From the NCBI GenBank assembly GCA_900553015.1, contig USBY01000024.1, positions 1 through 24,416 on the forward strand: 24,416 nucleotides of DNA, in the 5' to 3' direction. Position 1 is the stretch's first letter. Each line of letters starts with the position of its first letter. Of the stretch, positions 1 through 7,351 are shown in pieces. The notes below the pieces were generated by a model that worked only from the letters and a program-made list of their open reading frames with translations, was not told where the DNA came from and did no database searches. The position numbers and the translations under genes are program-made. The stretch is from an uncultured Clostridium sp. Lineage in GTDB: Bacteria > Bacillota > Clostridia > TANB77 > CAG-508.

Positions 1-663
<663 letters not shown>

Positions 664-736
664 AAATTAAGCTCTAGAGAAGAAGTTTTATTCTATGTAT
701 TTTTGAGTGTGCTAAGAAAAGAAGCATACGAAGAAT

Positions 737-853
737 TTCTAGTGAAGATACATAGAGGAAATACCTGTTCCCATACCGAACACAGAAGTCAAGCTCTAAT
801 GTGCCGAAAATACTTACGAGTTACCTTGTTGGGAAGATAGGCTTTCGCTAGAT
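737..853 (+). rRNA. rrf: 5S ribosomal RNA
   Basis: The conserved 5S core CCATACCGAACACAGAAGTC lies at 771-790 and is followed by CAAGCTCT and GTGCCGA. The ends pair as 5S helix I: TCTAGTG near 738-744 with CGCTAGA near 846-852. The spacer from the 23S end is about 70 nt, which is normal for a 23S-5S arrangement. The length of about 117 nt is typical for Bacillota. The ends are accurate to a few bases. Confidence 0.93.
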
Positions 854-877
854 TTTTTTTATTTATATTTAAATAAG

Positions 878-930
878 AAAAGAAATTAGAGATTAAAGGT
901 TGTTTAATTTGTAATTTCTTTTTTTGTTTT
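878..930 (+). terminator. Intrinsic terminator of the rRNA operon
   Basis: AAAGAAATTA (about 879-888) pairs with TAATTTCTTT (about 912-921), and a second block ATTAAA/TTTAAT continues the stem around the loop. A long T-rich tract broken by one G follows. It lies just after 5S and before the flavin reductase, so it should end rRNA transcription. The stem is AT-rich, so its efficiency is uncertain. Confidence 0.7.
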
Positions 931-936
931 TATAAT
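909..936 (+). promoter_or_regulatory. Candidate sigma-A promoter of the flavin reductase gene
   Basis: A -35-like TTGTAA (909-914) and a perfect -10 TATAAT (931-936) are separated by 16 bp. The start codon is 28 bases downstream of the -10. The -35 box lies inside the 3' arm of the rRNA terminator, so the terminator and promoter share bases. The AT-rich background makes chance matches easier. Confidence 0.5.
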
Positions 937-963
937 ATAAATTAATATGTAGAGGAGAAAATT

Positions 964-1560
964 ATGGGAAGAAAAATTTGGAAAGCTGGCACTTTTGAGT
1001 ATCCATTACCAGCGGTTATGGTATCATGTGGGACTATGGAAAAAAGCAATATTATAACAGTTGCATGGACAGGAATTTTAAATACTAATCCAGCAATGGT
1101 ATACATATCTATAAGACCTATAAGATATTCATATAATTTAATTAAAGAATCCGGAGAATTTGTAATTAATCTAACTAACAAACAATTGGCATATGCTACT
1201 GATTGGTGCGGAGTAAGATCTGGTGAAAAATTTGATAAATTTAAAGAAATGAAATTACATAAAGAAAAGGCACAGTTTGTTAAAGCACCTTTAATAAAAG
1301 AAAGTCCTGTTTCTATAGAATGCAAGGTAAAAGATATTATAAAACTAGGTTCACATGATATGTTTGTAGCCGAAGTACTTTCTATAGATGCGGATGAAAA
1401 GTATATTGATGAAAAAGGAGCATTTGACATATCAAAATGTGACTTGATTGCATATGCAAATGGAGGTTATTATTCATTAGGAAAAAAGATTGGAAAGTTT
1501 GGATTTTCCGTTCAAAAAAGAAAAAATAAAAAACGTAAAAAAAGTACAAAAAAACTCTAA
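964..1560 (+). CDS. Flavin reductase family protein (FMN-binding split barrel)
   Basis: This 198-residue protein matches the flavin reductase-like / DIM6-NTAB family: an N-terminal KAGTFEYPLPAVMVSCG segment, then TVAWTGILNTNPAMVYISIR, in which the loop after the W-T contacts FMN, and SYNLIKESGEFVINL. Members are small cytoplasmic flavoproteins that bind FMN and reduce flavins or act in flavin-dependent chemistry; the substrate cannot be told from sequence. The last ~20 residues (QKRKNKKRKKSTKKL) are a basic tail not expected in the core fold. The start ATG has AGAGGAG at 951-957. The gene stands alone between the rRNA terminator and the rpmG promoter. No terminator is evident after it, so some read-through into rpmG is possible. 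Confidence 0.85.
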   Translation: MGRKIWKAGTFEYPLPAVMVSCGTMEKSNIITVAWTGILNTNPAMVYISIRPIRYSYNLIKESGEFVINLTNKQLAYATDWCGVRSGEKFDKFKEMKLHKEKAQFVKAPLIKESPVSIECKVKDIIKLGSHDMFVAEVLSIDADEKYIDEKGAFDISKCDLIAYANGGYYSLGKKIGKFGFSVQKRKNKKRKKSTKKL

Positions 1561-1577
1561 GAAATGCATTATTATTG

Positions 1578-1606
1578 TTGACTTATTAAAAAAAACATGA
1601 TAAAAT
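1578..1606 (+). promoter_or_regulatory. Sigma-A promoter of the rpmG-secE-nusG-ribosomal protein block
   Basis: TTGACT (1578-1583) and TAAAAT (1601-1606) are separated by exactly 17 bp. About 75 nt of leader follow before the rpmG start. This is the best promoter upstream of the seven-gene translation block and is probably its main entry point. Confidence 0.75.
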
Positions 1607-1680
1607 ATTCAAGCGTATGTATGAGATATTACATGGCTCACATCGTTTCAAAGAAATATTAGTAACGGAGGTGTATTATA

Positions 1681-1845
1681 GTGGCAGCAAAAGGAGCAAG
1701 AGAGATGATCATCTTAGAATGCACAGATTGTAAAAGAAGAAATTATACAACATTTAAAAACAAGAGAAATAATACCGAAAGATTAGAAATAGCTAAATAT
1801 TGTAAATTCTGTAAAAAACATACAAAACATAAAGAAACAAAATAA
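1681..1845 (+). CDS. rpmG: 50S ribosomal protein L33
   Basis: Translation from the GTG gives a 54-residue basic protein beginning (M)AAKGAREMIILECTDCK, the standard L33 pattern. It belongs to the large ribosomal subunit. The four zinc-ligand cysteines of the C+ form are present as C14-x2-C17 and C41-x2-C44, so it is the zinc-binding version and not the zinc-independent paralogue. The GTG start is set by ACGGAGGTG (about 1665-1673) and by alignment to the family's usual N terminus. It is followed 23 nt later by secE, the standard rpmG-secE-nusG order. No tRNA-Trp gene sits between rpmG and secE, as it does in some relatives. Confidence 0.95.
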   Translation: MAAKGAREMIILECTDCKRRNYTTFKNKRNNTERLEIAKYCKFCKKHTKHKETK

Positions 1846-1868
1846 GCTATTTTTAAGGAGGAAAGAGA

Positions 1869-2219
1869 ATGGCCAAAGATAAGAAGAAAGTAAATGCTAG
1901 TGAAGATAAGAAGAAGAAACATTTTTGGAAGGATTACAGAGCAGAATTAAAGAAAGTTAAATGGCCAACAGCGAAAGAACTTTTTAATAGTACAGCAGCT
2001 GTACTTGCAATAGTATTCATTGTTGCTGCTATTGTAATTATTTTAGATTTAGCTTTTGAATCACTAAACAGACTAGAAGTTAATGGCATAGAAAAATTAC
2101 AAAATTCTATTGTAATAGAAGAAAATGCTGACAATACTGTAACTTCAGACGAAAATGAATTAGTAGAGAACGCAATTACAGAAAATGAATTGAATGCTGC
2201 TGAAAATACAGTAGAATAA
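1869..2219 (+). CDS. secE: Preprotein translocase subunit SecE
   Basis: SecE is the small clamp subunit of the SecYEG protein-conducting channel in the cytoplasmic membrane. The diagnostic cytoplasmic amphipathic segment FWKDYRAELKKVKWPT (residues 19-34) precedes one transmembrane helix (about 41-63). The N terminus is lysine-rich, as in other Bacillota. At 116 residues the protein is much longer than the ~60-75 residues usual for Bacillota SecE. The extra part follows the membrane helix: residues ~70-116 are rich in Glu, Asn, Asp and Thr, with no basic residue after K77, and should lie outside the cell. The start has AAGGAGGAAAG just upstream. It is 23 nt after rpmG and 23 nt before nusG. 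Confidence 0.93.
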   Translation: MAKDKKKVNASEDKKKKHFWKDYRAELKKVKWPTAKELFNSTAAVLAIVFIVAAIVIILDLAFESLNRLEVNGIEKLQNSIVIEENADNTVTSDENELVENAITENELNAAENTVE

Positions 2220-2242
2220 AATTTTTAGCAAGGAGGCCAATT

Positions 2243-2773
2243 ATGTCTCAAGAAAAGGACATGCAACCTAAATGGTATGTTGTACATACTTATTCTGGTT
2301 ACGAAAACAAAGTTAAAACTGACTTGGAAAAAACAGTTAAAAATAGAGAATTAGAAGATTATATCTTTGATATTGTTGTTCCTATGGAAGAACAAATCGA
2401 AATAAAAGATGGTAAAAGAAAAACTAATTTGAAAAAAGTTTTTCCAGGATATGTTTTAGTAAAGATGATTGTAACCGAAGAATCTTGGTATATCGTAAGA
2501 AATACTAGAGGCGTTACAGGTTTTGTTGGTTCAGGGACAGATCCTATTCCTCTTACTGAAGAAGAAATAAGAAAAATGGGATTTGAATTAACAGAAGTTA
2601 ATGTTGATTATGACATTAACGATTCTGTAAAAATATTAAATGGACCATTAGAAAACTTTGTAGGAGTTGTACAAGAAATAAATAAAGAAAAACACAAAGT
2701 TAAAGTTTTGGTATCTATGTTTGGAAGAGAAACTCCAGTAGAACTAGAATTTTCACAAGTGCAAAAAGTATAA
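2243..2773 (+). CDS. nusG: Transcription termination/antitermination factor NusG
   Basis: NusG binds RNA polymerase near the upstream fork and tunes pausing, Rho action and transcription-translation coupling. The 176-residue protein has the NGN domain from KWYVVHTYSGYENKV (residues ~10-24) through VFPGYVLVKM and the conserved VRNTRGVTGFVGSG, then a C-terminal KOW domain. The KOW shows DSVKILNGPLENFVGVVQEI and ends VELEFSQVQKV. Length and domain order are normal. The start follows AAGGAGG at ~2230-2236. It sits in the usual place between secE and rplK, in one transcription unit. Confidence 0.97.
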   Translation: MSQEKDMQPKWYVVHTYSGYENKVKTDLEKTVKNRELEDYIFDIVVPMEEQIEIKDGKRKTNLKKVFPGYVLVKMIVTEESWYIVRNTRGVTGFVGSGTDPIPLTEEEIRKMGFELTEVNVDYDINDSVKILNGPLENFVGVVQEINKEKHKVKVLVSMFGRETPVELEFSQVQKV

Positions 2774-2838
2774 TATTGAGGTCTTAGATTTCAATAAAAA
2801 ATACAATTGAAAATTCATTAAAGGAGGTGCAATGTAAG

Positions 2839-3267
2839 ATGGCAGAGAAAGAAGTTGTAAATGTTATAAAATTACAAATAGAAGCTGGTAAAGCTACTCC
2901 AGCTCCACCAGTAGGTCCAGCATTAGGTTCAAGTGGTGTTAATATCATGCAATTTGTTAAAGAATTTAATGATAAAACTGCAAATCAACCAGGAATGATA
3001 ATTCCAGTTGTTATAACAGTATATAAAGATAAATCATTCACTTTCATAACAAAAGTTCCACCAGTTGCTGTACTTATTAAAAAAGCATTAAAAATAGAAA
3101 AAGGTTCAGGAAAACCAAATAAAGATAAAGTAGCTAAAATAACAACAGAACAAGTTAAAGCTATAGCTGAACAAAAAATGGAAGACTTAAATGCAGCATC
3201 ATTAGAAGCTGCTATGAGTATGGTAAAAGGAACAGCTCGTAGTATGGGAGTTGTAGTTGTAGACTAA
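2839..3267 (+). CDS. rplK: 50S ribosomal protein L11
   Basis: L11 binds the GTPase-associated region of 23S rRNA and supports elongation-factor function. The N-terminal domain holds the proline-rich signature KATPAPPVGPALGSSGVNIM, and the C-terminal RNA-binding domain ends with AAMSMVKGTARSMGV. I place the start at the ATG at 2839, giving 142 residues that begin MAEKEVVNVIKLQIEAGKAT. The in-frame GTG at 2827 lies within the ribosome binding site AGGAGGTG (2822-2829), so the longer reading is not credible. It is the first gene of the rplKAJL group and likely co-transcribed from upstream. Confidence 0.97.
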   Translation: MAEKEVVNVIKLQIEAGKATPAPPVGPALGSSGVNIMQFVKEFNDKTANQPGMIIPVVITVYKDKSFTFITKVPPVAVLIKKALKIEKGSGKPNKDKVAKITTEQVKAIAEQKMEDLNAASLEAAMSMVKGTARSMGVVVVD

Positions 3268-3276
3268 TTATAAAAT

Positions 3277-3303
3277 TGGGAGAATGTAAATTCGCTAAAA
3301 CCA
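3277..3303 (+). promoter_or_regulatory. Candidate L1-binding operator in the rplK-rplA spacer
   Basis: The spacer can fold as an outer pair TGG (3277-3279) with CCA (3301-3303) and an inner pair GAAT (3282-3285) with ATTC (3290-3293), leaving asymmetric purine-rich internal loops (GA on one side, GCTAAAA on the other). This resembles the L1 site of 23S rRNA and the L1 operators known in ribosomal protein operons, where L1 represses its own mRNA. The ribosome binding site GAGGAGG of rplA starts within two bases of it. The helices are short, so this is a suggestion only. Confidence 0.35.
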
Positions 3304-3316
3304 GAGGAGGTAAAAT

Positions 3317-4000
3317 ATGAAAAGAGGAAAGAAATATCAAGAAGCTGCAAAGCTTATTGAAAAAGGTAAATTATATGAAGCTAAAGAAGCTTTAGAATTA
3401 ATTGAAAAAATGCCTAAAGCAAATTTTGATGAAACAGTTGAGTTACATGTAAAATTAGGTGTTGATTCTAAACATGCAGAACAACAAGTTAGAGGAACTG
3501 TTGTACTTCCTAATGGAACAGGAAAAACATTAAAAGTTCTTGTATTTGCAAAAGGTGACAAAGCTAAAGAAGCTGAAGAAGCTGGAGCAGACTTTGTTGG
3601 TGCTGAAGAATTAATACCAAAAATAGAAAAAGAAAATTGGTTTGATTATGATGTTATAGTTGCTACACCTAATATGATGGGTGTTGTAGGAAGACTAGGA
3701 AAGATTTTAGGACCAAAAGGATTAATGCCAAACCCAAAATCTGGAACAGTTACTATGGATGTAGCAAAAGCTATACAAGAAATTAAATCAGGAAAAGTTG
3801 AATATAGATTAGATAAAACTAATATTATTCACCTTGGATTTGGAAAGGTTTCATTTGGAGCTGATAAATTAGAAGAAAACTATAAAACAGTTATAGATGC
3901 TATTATAAAAGCAAAACCAGCTGCTGCAAAAGGACAATACATAAAGAGTGTTGCAATTGCAAAAACAATGGGACCAAGTGTATATGTTAATCAAAAATAA
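3317..4000 (+). CDS. rplA: 50S ribosomal protein L1
   Basis: L1 forms the mobile stalk at the E site of the 50S subunit and is commonly a translational autorepressor. The 227-residue protein begins MKRGKKYQEAAKLIEKGKLY. It carries the L1 signatures DETVELHVKLGVDSKHAEQQ and, in domain II, GRLGKILGPKGLMPNPKSGT. The latter is the highly conserved L1 motif. Length is normal. The start follows AGAGGAGGTAAAAT. The gene lies 49 nt after rplK. Confidence 0.97.
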   Translation: MKRGKKYQEAAKLIEKGKLYEAKEALELIEKMPKANFDETVELHVKLGVDSKHAEQQVRGTVVLPNGTGKTLKVLVFAKGDKAKEAEEAGADFVGAEELIPKIEKENWFDYDVIVATPNMMGVVGRLGKILGPKGLMPNPKSGTVTMDVAKAIQEIKSGKVEYRLDKTNIIHLGFGKVSFGADKLEENYKTVIDAIIKAKPAAAKGQYIKSVAIAKTMGPSVYVNQK

Positions 4001-4002
4001 TT

Positions 4003-4115
4003 TTATATAGGCCAAAGAAAGTAGGCAATCAGTAAGTCCTACCGAGGCAAAAAGTGCGGATTATCCTAATCTTTATGCCTCGTAAATTGGCTATAAAGAT
4101 TAGGTTTATTTATTT
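4003..4115 (+). promoter_or_regulatory. L10(L12)-type ribosomal protein leader with intrinsic attenuator
   Basis: The rplA-rplJ gap holds a structured leader. TATAGGCCAA (about 4005-4014) can pair over a long range with TTGGCTATA (4087-4095), and GAGGCA (4044-4049) pairs with TGCCTC (4076-4081); this matches the layout of the L10 leader family. An alternative is a perfect 12-bp hairpin, CCTAATCTTTAT (4065-4076) with ATAAAGATTAGG (4093-4104), followed by TTTATTTATTT: an intrinsic terminator. The hairpins share bases and enclose each other's arms, so they compete. In Bacillus subtilis L10(L12)4 controls rplJL by attenuation at such a leader; the same logic here is inferred by homology and geometry. 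Confidence 0.82.
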
Positions 4116-4132
4116 AGGAGGTGAATACTAAA

Positions 4133-4636
4133 ATGGCAAATCAAAAAGCTATTGAAAAGAAACAATCAGAAGTATCAGCATTAGCAGAAAAAATGAAAGA
4201 ATCAAAATTAGTATTATTAACAGATTATAGAGGAATATCTGTAGAAGATGTTACAGGATTAAGATCTAATTTAAGAAAAGTAGATGCTGAATATAAAGTT
4301 ATTAAAAACAATATTACAAGAAGAGCATTAGCAGAAGCTAAAATTGAAGGATTAGAAGATTTATTAGTTGGACCTACAGCAGTAGTTCTTGCTAGTGAAG
4401 ATTACTTAGAACCCTTAAAAGCAGTTTATGAATATGCAAAAAATAATGAAACTTACAAAATAAAAGGTGGAGTTATTGATGGAAAAGTAATGACAACAGA
4501 AGAATTAATCACTCTTGCAAAATTACCATCAAGAGAAACACTTATATCTATGCTTGCAGGCGCTTTACTTGGAAATATTTCAAAACTTGCAGTTGCATTA
4601 GATCAAGTTAGAGTTCAAAAAGAAACTAATGAATAA
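4133..4636 (+). CDS. rplJ: 50S ribosomal protein L10
   Basis: L10 anchors L7/L12 dimers to the 50S subunit, forming the stalk that recruits GTPase factors. The 167-residue protein shows KMKESKLVLLTDYRGISVED, then RKVDAEYKVIKNNITRRAL, the rRNA-binding part, and a C-terminal helix that carries L7/L12. I choose the ATG at 4133 because AGGAGGTG (4116-4123) is its ribosome binding site. An in-frame GTG at 4121 overlaps that site and would add four unlikely residues. The gene is preceded by the attenuator leader and followed by rplL after 63 nt. Confidence 0.96.
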   Translation: MANQKAIEKKQSEVSALAEKMKESKLVLLTDYRGISVEDVTGLRSNLRKVDAEYKVIKNNITRRALAEAKIEGLEDLLVGPTAVVLASEDYLEPLKAVYEYAKNNETYKIKGGVIDGKVMTTEELITLAKLPSRETLISMLAGALLGNISKLAVALDQVRVQKETNE

Positions 4637-4699
4637 TTAAATAAATTTAATAGAGTAGTGGACTTAAACCACAATAATAAAAATTAGGAGGAATAAAAA

Positions 4700-5068
4700 A
4701 TGACTATAGTTGAAGAATTATTAGAAAAAATTGATGGTTTAACAGTAGTTGAATTATCAGAATTAGTAAAAGGAATTGAAGAAAAATATGGAGTATCTGC
4801 AGTAGCAGCTGCTGCACCAGCAGCAGGAGCAGCAGCAGGAGCAGCTGCTGAAGAAAAATCTTCTTTCAATGTTGTATTAAAAGAAGTTGGAGCTAACAAA
4901 ATCCAAGTAATCAAAGTTGTTAGAGATGTTACAGGATTAGGATTAAAAGAAGCTAAAGATTTAGTTGATGGAGCTCCAAAAACAGTTAAAGAAGGAGTTT
5001 CTAAAGAAGAAGCTGAAGAAATTAAAGAAAAATTCACAGCAGCTGGAGCTGTTATCGAATTAGCTTAG
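4700..5068 (+). CDS. rplL: 50S ribosomal protein L7/L12
   Basis: This 122-residue acidic protein is the multi-copy stalk protein that contacts EF-Tu, EF-G and other GTPases. It has the N-terminal dimerisation helix (MTIVEELLEKIDGLTVVELS), a flexible Ala/Gly-rich hinge (residues ~36-53) and the C-terminal domain with VLKEVGANKIQVIKVVRD and the factor-binding GLGLKEAKDLVDGAPK. The start follows AGGAGG (4686-4691). It is the last gene of the block: an intrinsic terminator follows, and the next gene is unrelated, whereas rpoB is the common downstream neighbour in bacteria. Confidence 0.97.
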   Translation: MTIVEELLEKIDGLTVVELSELVKGIEEKYGVSAVAAAAPAAGAAAGAAAEEKSSFNVVLKEVGANKIQVIKVVRDVTGLGLKEAKDLVDGAPKTVKEGVSKEEAEEIKEKFTAAGAVIELA

Positions 5069-5100
5069 TAAATTATTTGTTTAAGAATAATTTTATAATA

Positions 5101-5138
5101 AAAAAGAAATTGTATTTTATATGCAATTTCTTTTTTTT
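5101..5138 (+). terminator. Intrinsic terminator after rplL
   Basis: AAAGAAATTG (5103-5112) pairs perfectly with CAATTTCTTT (5124-5133), and the flanking A- and T-runs can extend the stem. A run of eight T follows from 5131. It closes the ribosomal protein operon. Confidence 0.85.
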
Positions 5139-5139
5139 A

Positions 5140-5148
5140 TGTTATAAT
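5140..5148 (+). promoter_or_regulatory. Extended -10 promoter of mtnN
   Basis: TG-T-TATAAT at 5140-5148 is an extended -10 element (TGn plus a perfect TATAAT). No good -35 box is present at the usual distance, which extended -10 promoters tolerate. The mtnN start codon is about 22 bases downstream, so the leader would be only about 16 nt. Confidence 0.5.
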
Positions 5149-5170
5149 CTTTGCAAAAGGAGGCATGATT

Positions 5171-5872
5171 ATGGGAAAATATGTTGGAATTATTGCTGCA
5201 ATGCCAGAAGAAATGGAAGCAATAAAAAGTAAAATGATAAACACTAAAGAAGTAGATATTTTTAATTTAAAATTCTTTGAAGGAAAAATAAAAAATCAAA
5301 AAATAATTTTAGTAAAATGTGGTGTTGGAAAAGTAAATGCTGCAAGAACTACACAAATAATGATAGATAAATTTGATATAGATTATATTATAAATATAGG
5401 TTCTGCTGGAAGCATTAATGATGATGTAGAATATGGCGATATTGTAATTGGTAAATATGTATTACAACACGATTTTGACATTACAGCTTTTGGACATGAA
5501 AAAGGATATATAAGCAATATTGGTGTTAAGTTAGAGAGTAATACAAAATTAATTAAAAGATGCGAATATGTAATAAAAAATATGAAAGAGAACAATTATA
5601 AATGTGTAATTGGAACAATTGCAACAGGAGATATATTCTGTACAAGCAGAAAAATGAAGGATAAAATACGCACAAAATTTGATGCGGATTGTGTAGAGAT
5701 GGAAGGAGCAGCTATTGCACAGACAGCATATTTATCTGATACTCCTTTTATAATCATAAGATCAATTTCAGATAGTCCAAATGAAGAGAACCAAATTGAT
5801 TTTAATAAATATTTAAAGATGGCAGCAGATAGATGTGCTATTTTTATAGAGAACTTAATGGGAGCAAACTAA
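5171..5872 (+). CDS. mtnN: 5'-methylthioadenosine/S-adenosylhomocysteine nucleosidase
   Basis: The enzyme hydrolyses the N-glycosidic bond of methylthioadenosine, S-adenosylhomocysteine and 5'-deoxyadenosine, releasing adenine; it recycles by-products of SAM-dependent methylation, polyamine synthesis and radical-SAM enzymes. The 233-residue length is normal. The family pattern starts MGKYVGIIAAMPEEMEAI. Catalytic residues are visible by alignment with E. coli Pfs: E14 (nucleophilic-water site), E178 in VEMEGAAIAQ (ribose contact) and D201 in ISDSPNEE (base protonation). I choose the ATG at 5171; the ATG at 5165 is only one base from the AAAAGGAGG site, too close. It has its own promoter just after the rplL terminator. 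Confidence 0.93.
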   Translation: MGKYVGIIAAMPEEMEAIKSKMINTKEVDIFNLKFFEGKIKNQKIILVKCGVGKVNAARTTQIMIDKFDIDYIINIGSAGSINDDVEYGDIVIGKYVLQHDFDITAFGHEKGYISNIGVKLESNTKLIKRCEYVIKNMKENNYKCVIGTIATGDIFCTSRKMKDKIRTKFDADCVEMEGAAIAQTAYLSDTPFIIIRSISDSPNEENQIDFNKYLKMAADRCAIFIENLMGAN

Positions 5873-5901
5873 TTGACTTTTTAAAGGATTCATTATATAC
5901 T
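5873..5901 (+). promoter_or_regulatory. Candidate sigma-A promoter of the NlpC/P60 gene
   Basis: TTGACT (5873-5878) begins right after the mtnN stop codon. It is separated by 17 bp from TATACT (5896-5901). The next gene starts 54 nt later behind AAGGAG, so it can be expressed independently of mtnN. Confidence 0.65.
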
Positions 5902-5954
5902 AATACCTATGAAAAATAAGAATTTAAACTATATTTCTAAGGAGAAGAATTAGG

Positions 5955-7325
5955 ATGTACAAAAAGAAATTATTAATAATTTTAATTATTATTGCAATAT
6001 TATCTGTAATGACAGTTATTTCAAATGCTGCAACAAATGGAGTAATTACAGGTGAAACTGTAAAATTACGTAAGGCTCCAAGCTTAGATGCTGGACTTGT
6101 TACATTACTTTCAGTTGATAATAAAGTTGAAGTATTGGGAAAAGAAGGAGACTGGTATCAGGTAAAGTATAAAGAATATGAAGGATATGTATATGCAGAT
6201 TATATAGATGTAGAAGGTGAAGTCGTAGATAATACAGCTACTACTAATAAAGTTACTAACAATACTGTAGAAAATACAGTTAATTCTGTAGTAAATGCCG
6301 TTTCAAATGAAACTATTCCACAGGAAAATGTAAATGCAAATAATACAGTAACTAATACCACAACAGATACAACGAACTCTGAAACACAAAATAGCATTAT
6401 AGGAACAAGTCAAAAATTATTAGAAGATTGTGAATTAAAAATATTACCACTAATAAATGCTGAGACAGTACAAACATTAGTTAAAGATACAACAGTAACT
6501 GTAGATGATGAGGTAAATGGTTGGGCGTTCATATCAACTGATACAGTTTCTGGATGGATAAGAGCAGATAAGTTAACTGCAGAAGAAGCAGAACAAAATT
6601 CACCAGAACAAACAGAAAACACAGAGCCAGAAGAAGAAACACCGGCTACTACAACAGAGACACAAACAGGTTATATTAGTGCAAGTAGTGTTAATGTTAG
6701 AGCAAGTGCAAGTACTTCTGCAAATGTTGTTACAACATTAACAAGAAATACAGCAGTTACTATAGAAGGACAAGAAAATGGTTGGACAAGAATAACAACA
6801 AGTACAGGTGTTAGTGGATATGTGTCAAGTGAATATATTTCAGATGAGCAAGTTCAATCAACAAACAGAAGTGATAGTGAAAGAACTCAAAAAATTGTAG
6901 ATTTACCAAATACTACAGCTGATGCAACAGAATCAGAAGATACAAATACAGTTGTAAGCAAAGGTGAAGAAGTAGTTAATTATGCCAAAACGTTATTAGG
7001 AAAATCATATGTTTATGGAGGAGTAGGTCCAAATTCTTTTGATTGTTCAGGATTTACTCAATACGTATATAGTAAATTTGGTGTTAATTTATCACATTCA
7101 GCATCTGCACAGGCTAATATAGGAACTACAGTTTCAAAAGTAAATTTACAATTAGGAGATATGGTATTCTTTTCACAAGGTGGGAGTTCTATAGGGCATG
7201 TAGGAATATTTGTAGGAAATAATAGCTTTATACATGCTGCAAATCCACAAAAAGGAGTCGTAATAACATCATTATCTGATGGATACTATACAACAAATTA
7301 TAAAACAGCTAAAAGAGTATTATAA
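5955..7325 (+). CDS. Secreted SH3-domain NlpC/P60 peptidoglycan endopeptidase
   Basis: This 456-residue secreted protein is a probable cell-wall hydrolase that cleaves peptide stems of peptidoglycan. The N terminus is a signal peptide (MYKKK, a hydrophobic run, then cleavage near SNAA at residues ~24-27). It has three bacterial SH3-like domains: ~30-85, a divergent one at ~150-212, and ~237-298. They are joined by low-complexity Asn/Thr/Val-rich (~88-148) and Glu/Thr-rich (~213-236) linkers. The C-terminal NlpC/P60 domain (~337-456) keeps the catalytic triad positions C364 in FDCSGF, H415 in GHVGIF and H427 in FIHAA. The SH3 domains probably bind the wall. The gene has its own promoter and is followed 26 nt later by comEC; the linkage may be only positional. 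Confidence 0.9.
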   Translation: MYKKKLLIILIIIAILSVMTVISNAATNGVITGETVKLRKAPSLDAGLVTLLSVDNKVEVLGKEGDWYQVKYKEYEGYVYADYIDVEGEVVDNTATTNKVTNNTVENTVNSVVNAVSNETIPQENVNANNTVTNTTTDTTNSETQNSIIGTSQKLLEDCELKILPLINAETVQTLVKDTTVTVDDEVNGWAFISTDTVSGWIRADKLTAEEAEQNSPEQTENTEPEEETPATTTETQTGYISASSVNVRASASTSANVVTTLTRNTAVTIEGQENGWTRITTSTGVSGYVSSEYISDEQVQSTNRSDSERTQKIVDLPNTTADATESEDTNTVVSKGEEVVNYAKTLLGKSYVYGGVGPNSFDCSGFTQYVYSKFGVNLSHSASAQANIGTTVSKVNLQLGDMVFFSQGGSSIGHVGIFVGNNSFIHAANPQKGVVITSLSDGYYTTNYKTAKRVL

Positions 7326-7351
7326 TTGGGGGCAAATAGAAACGAGGTAAT

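Noticed and set aside
942..1430. 162-residue open frame on the minus strand
   Set aside because: It is antisense to the flavin reductase and has no ribosome binding site or family resemblance; the + strand frame carries clear family motifs.
1607..1680. Possible T-box or other riboswitch in the rpmG leader
   Set aside because: Only a 5-bp stem (ATGTA/TACAT) is visible; there is no T-box sequence, no terminator and no known aptamer core.
4801..4854. GCA/GCT-rich repeat that looks like a microsatellite
   Set aside because: It encodes the normal Ala/Gly hinge of L7/L12.
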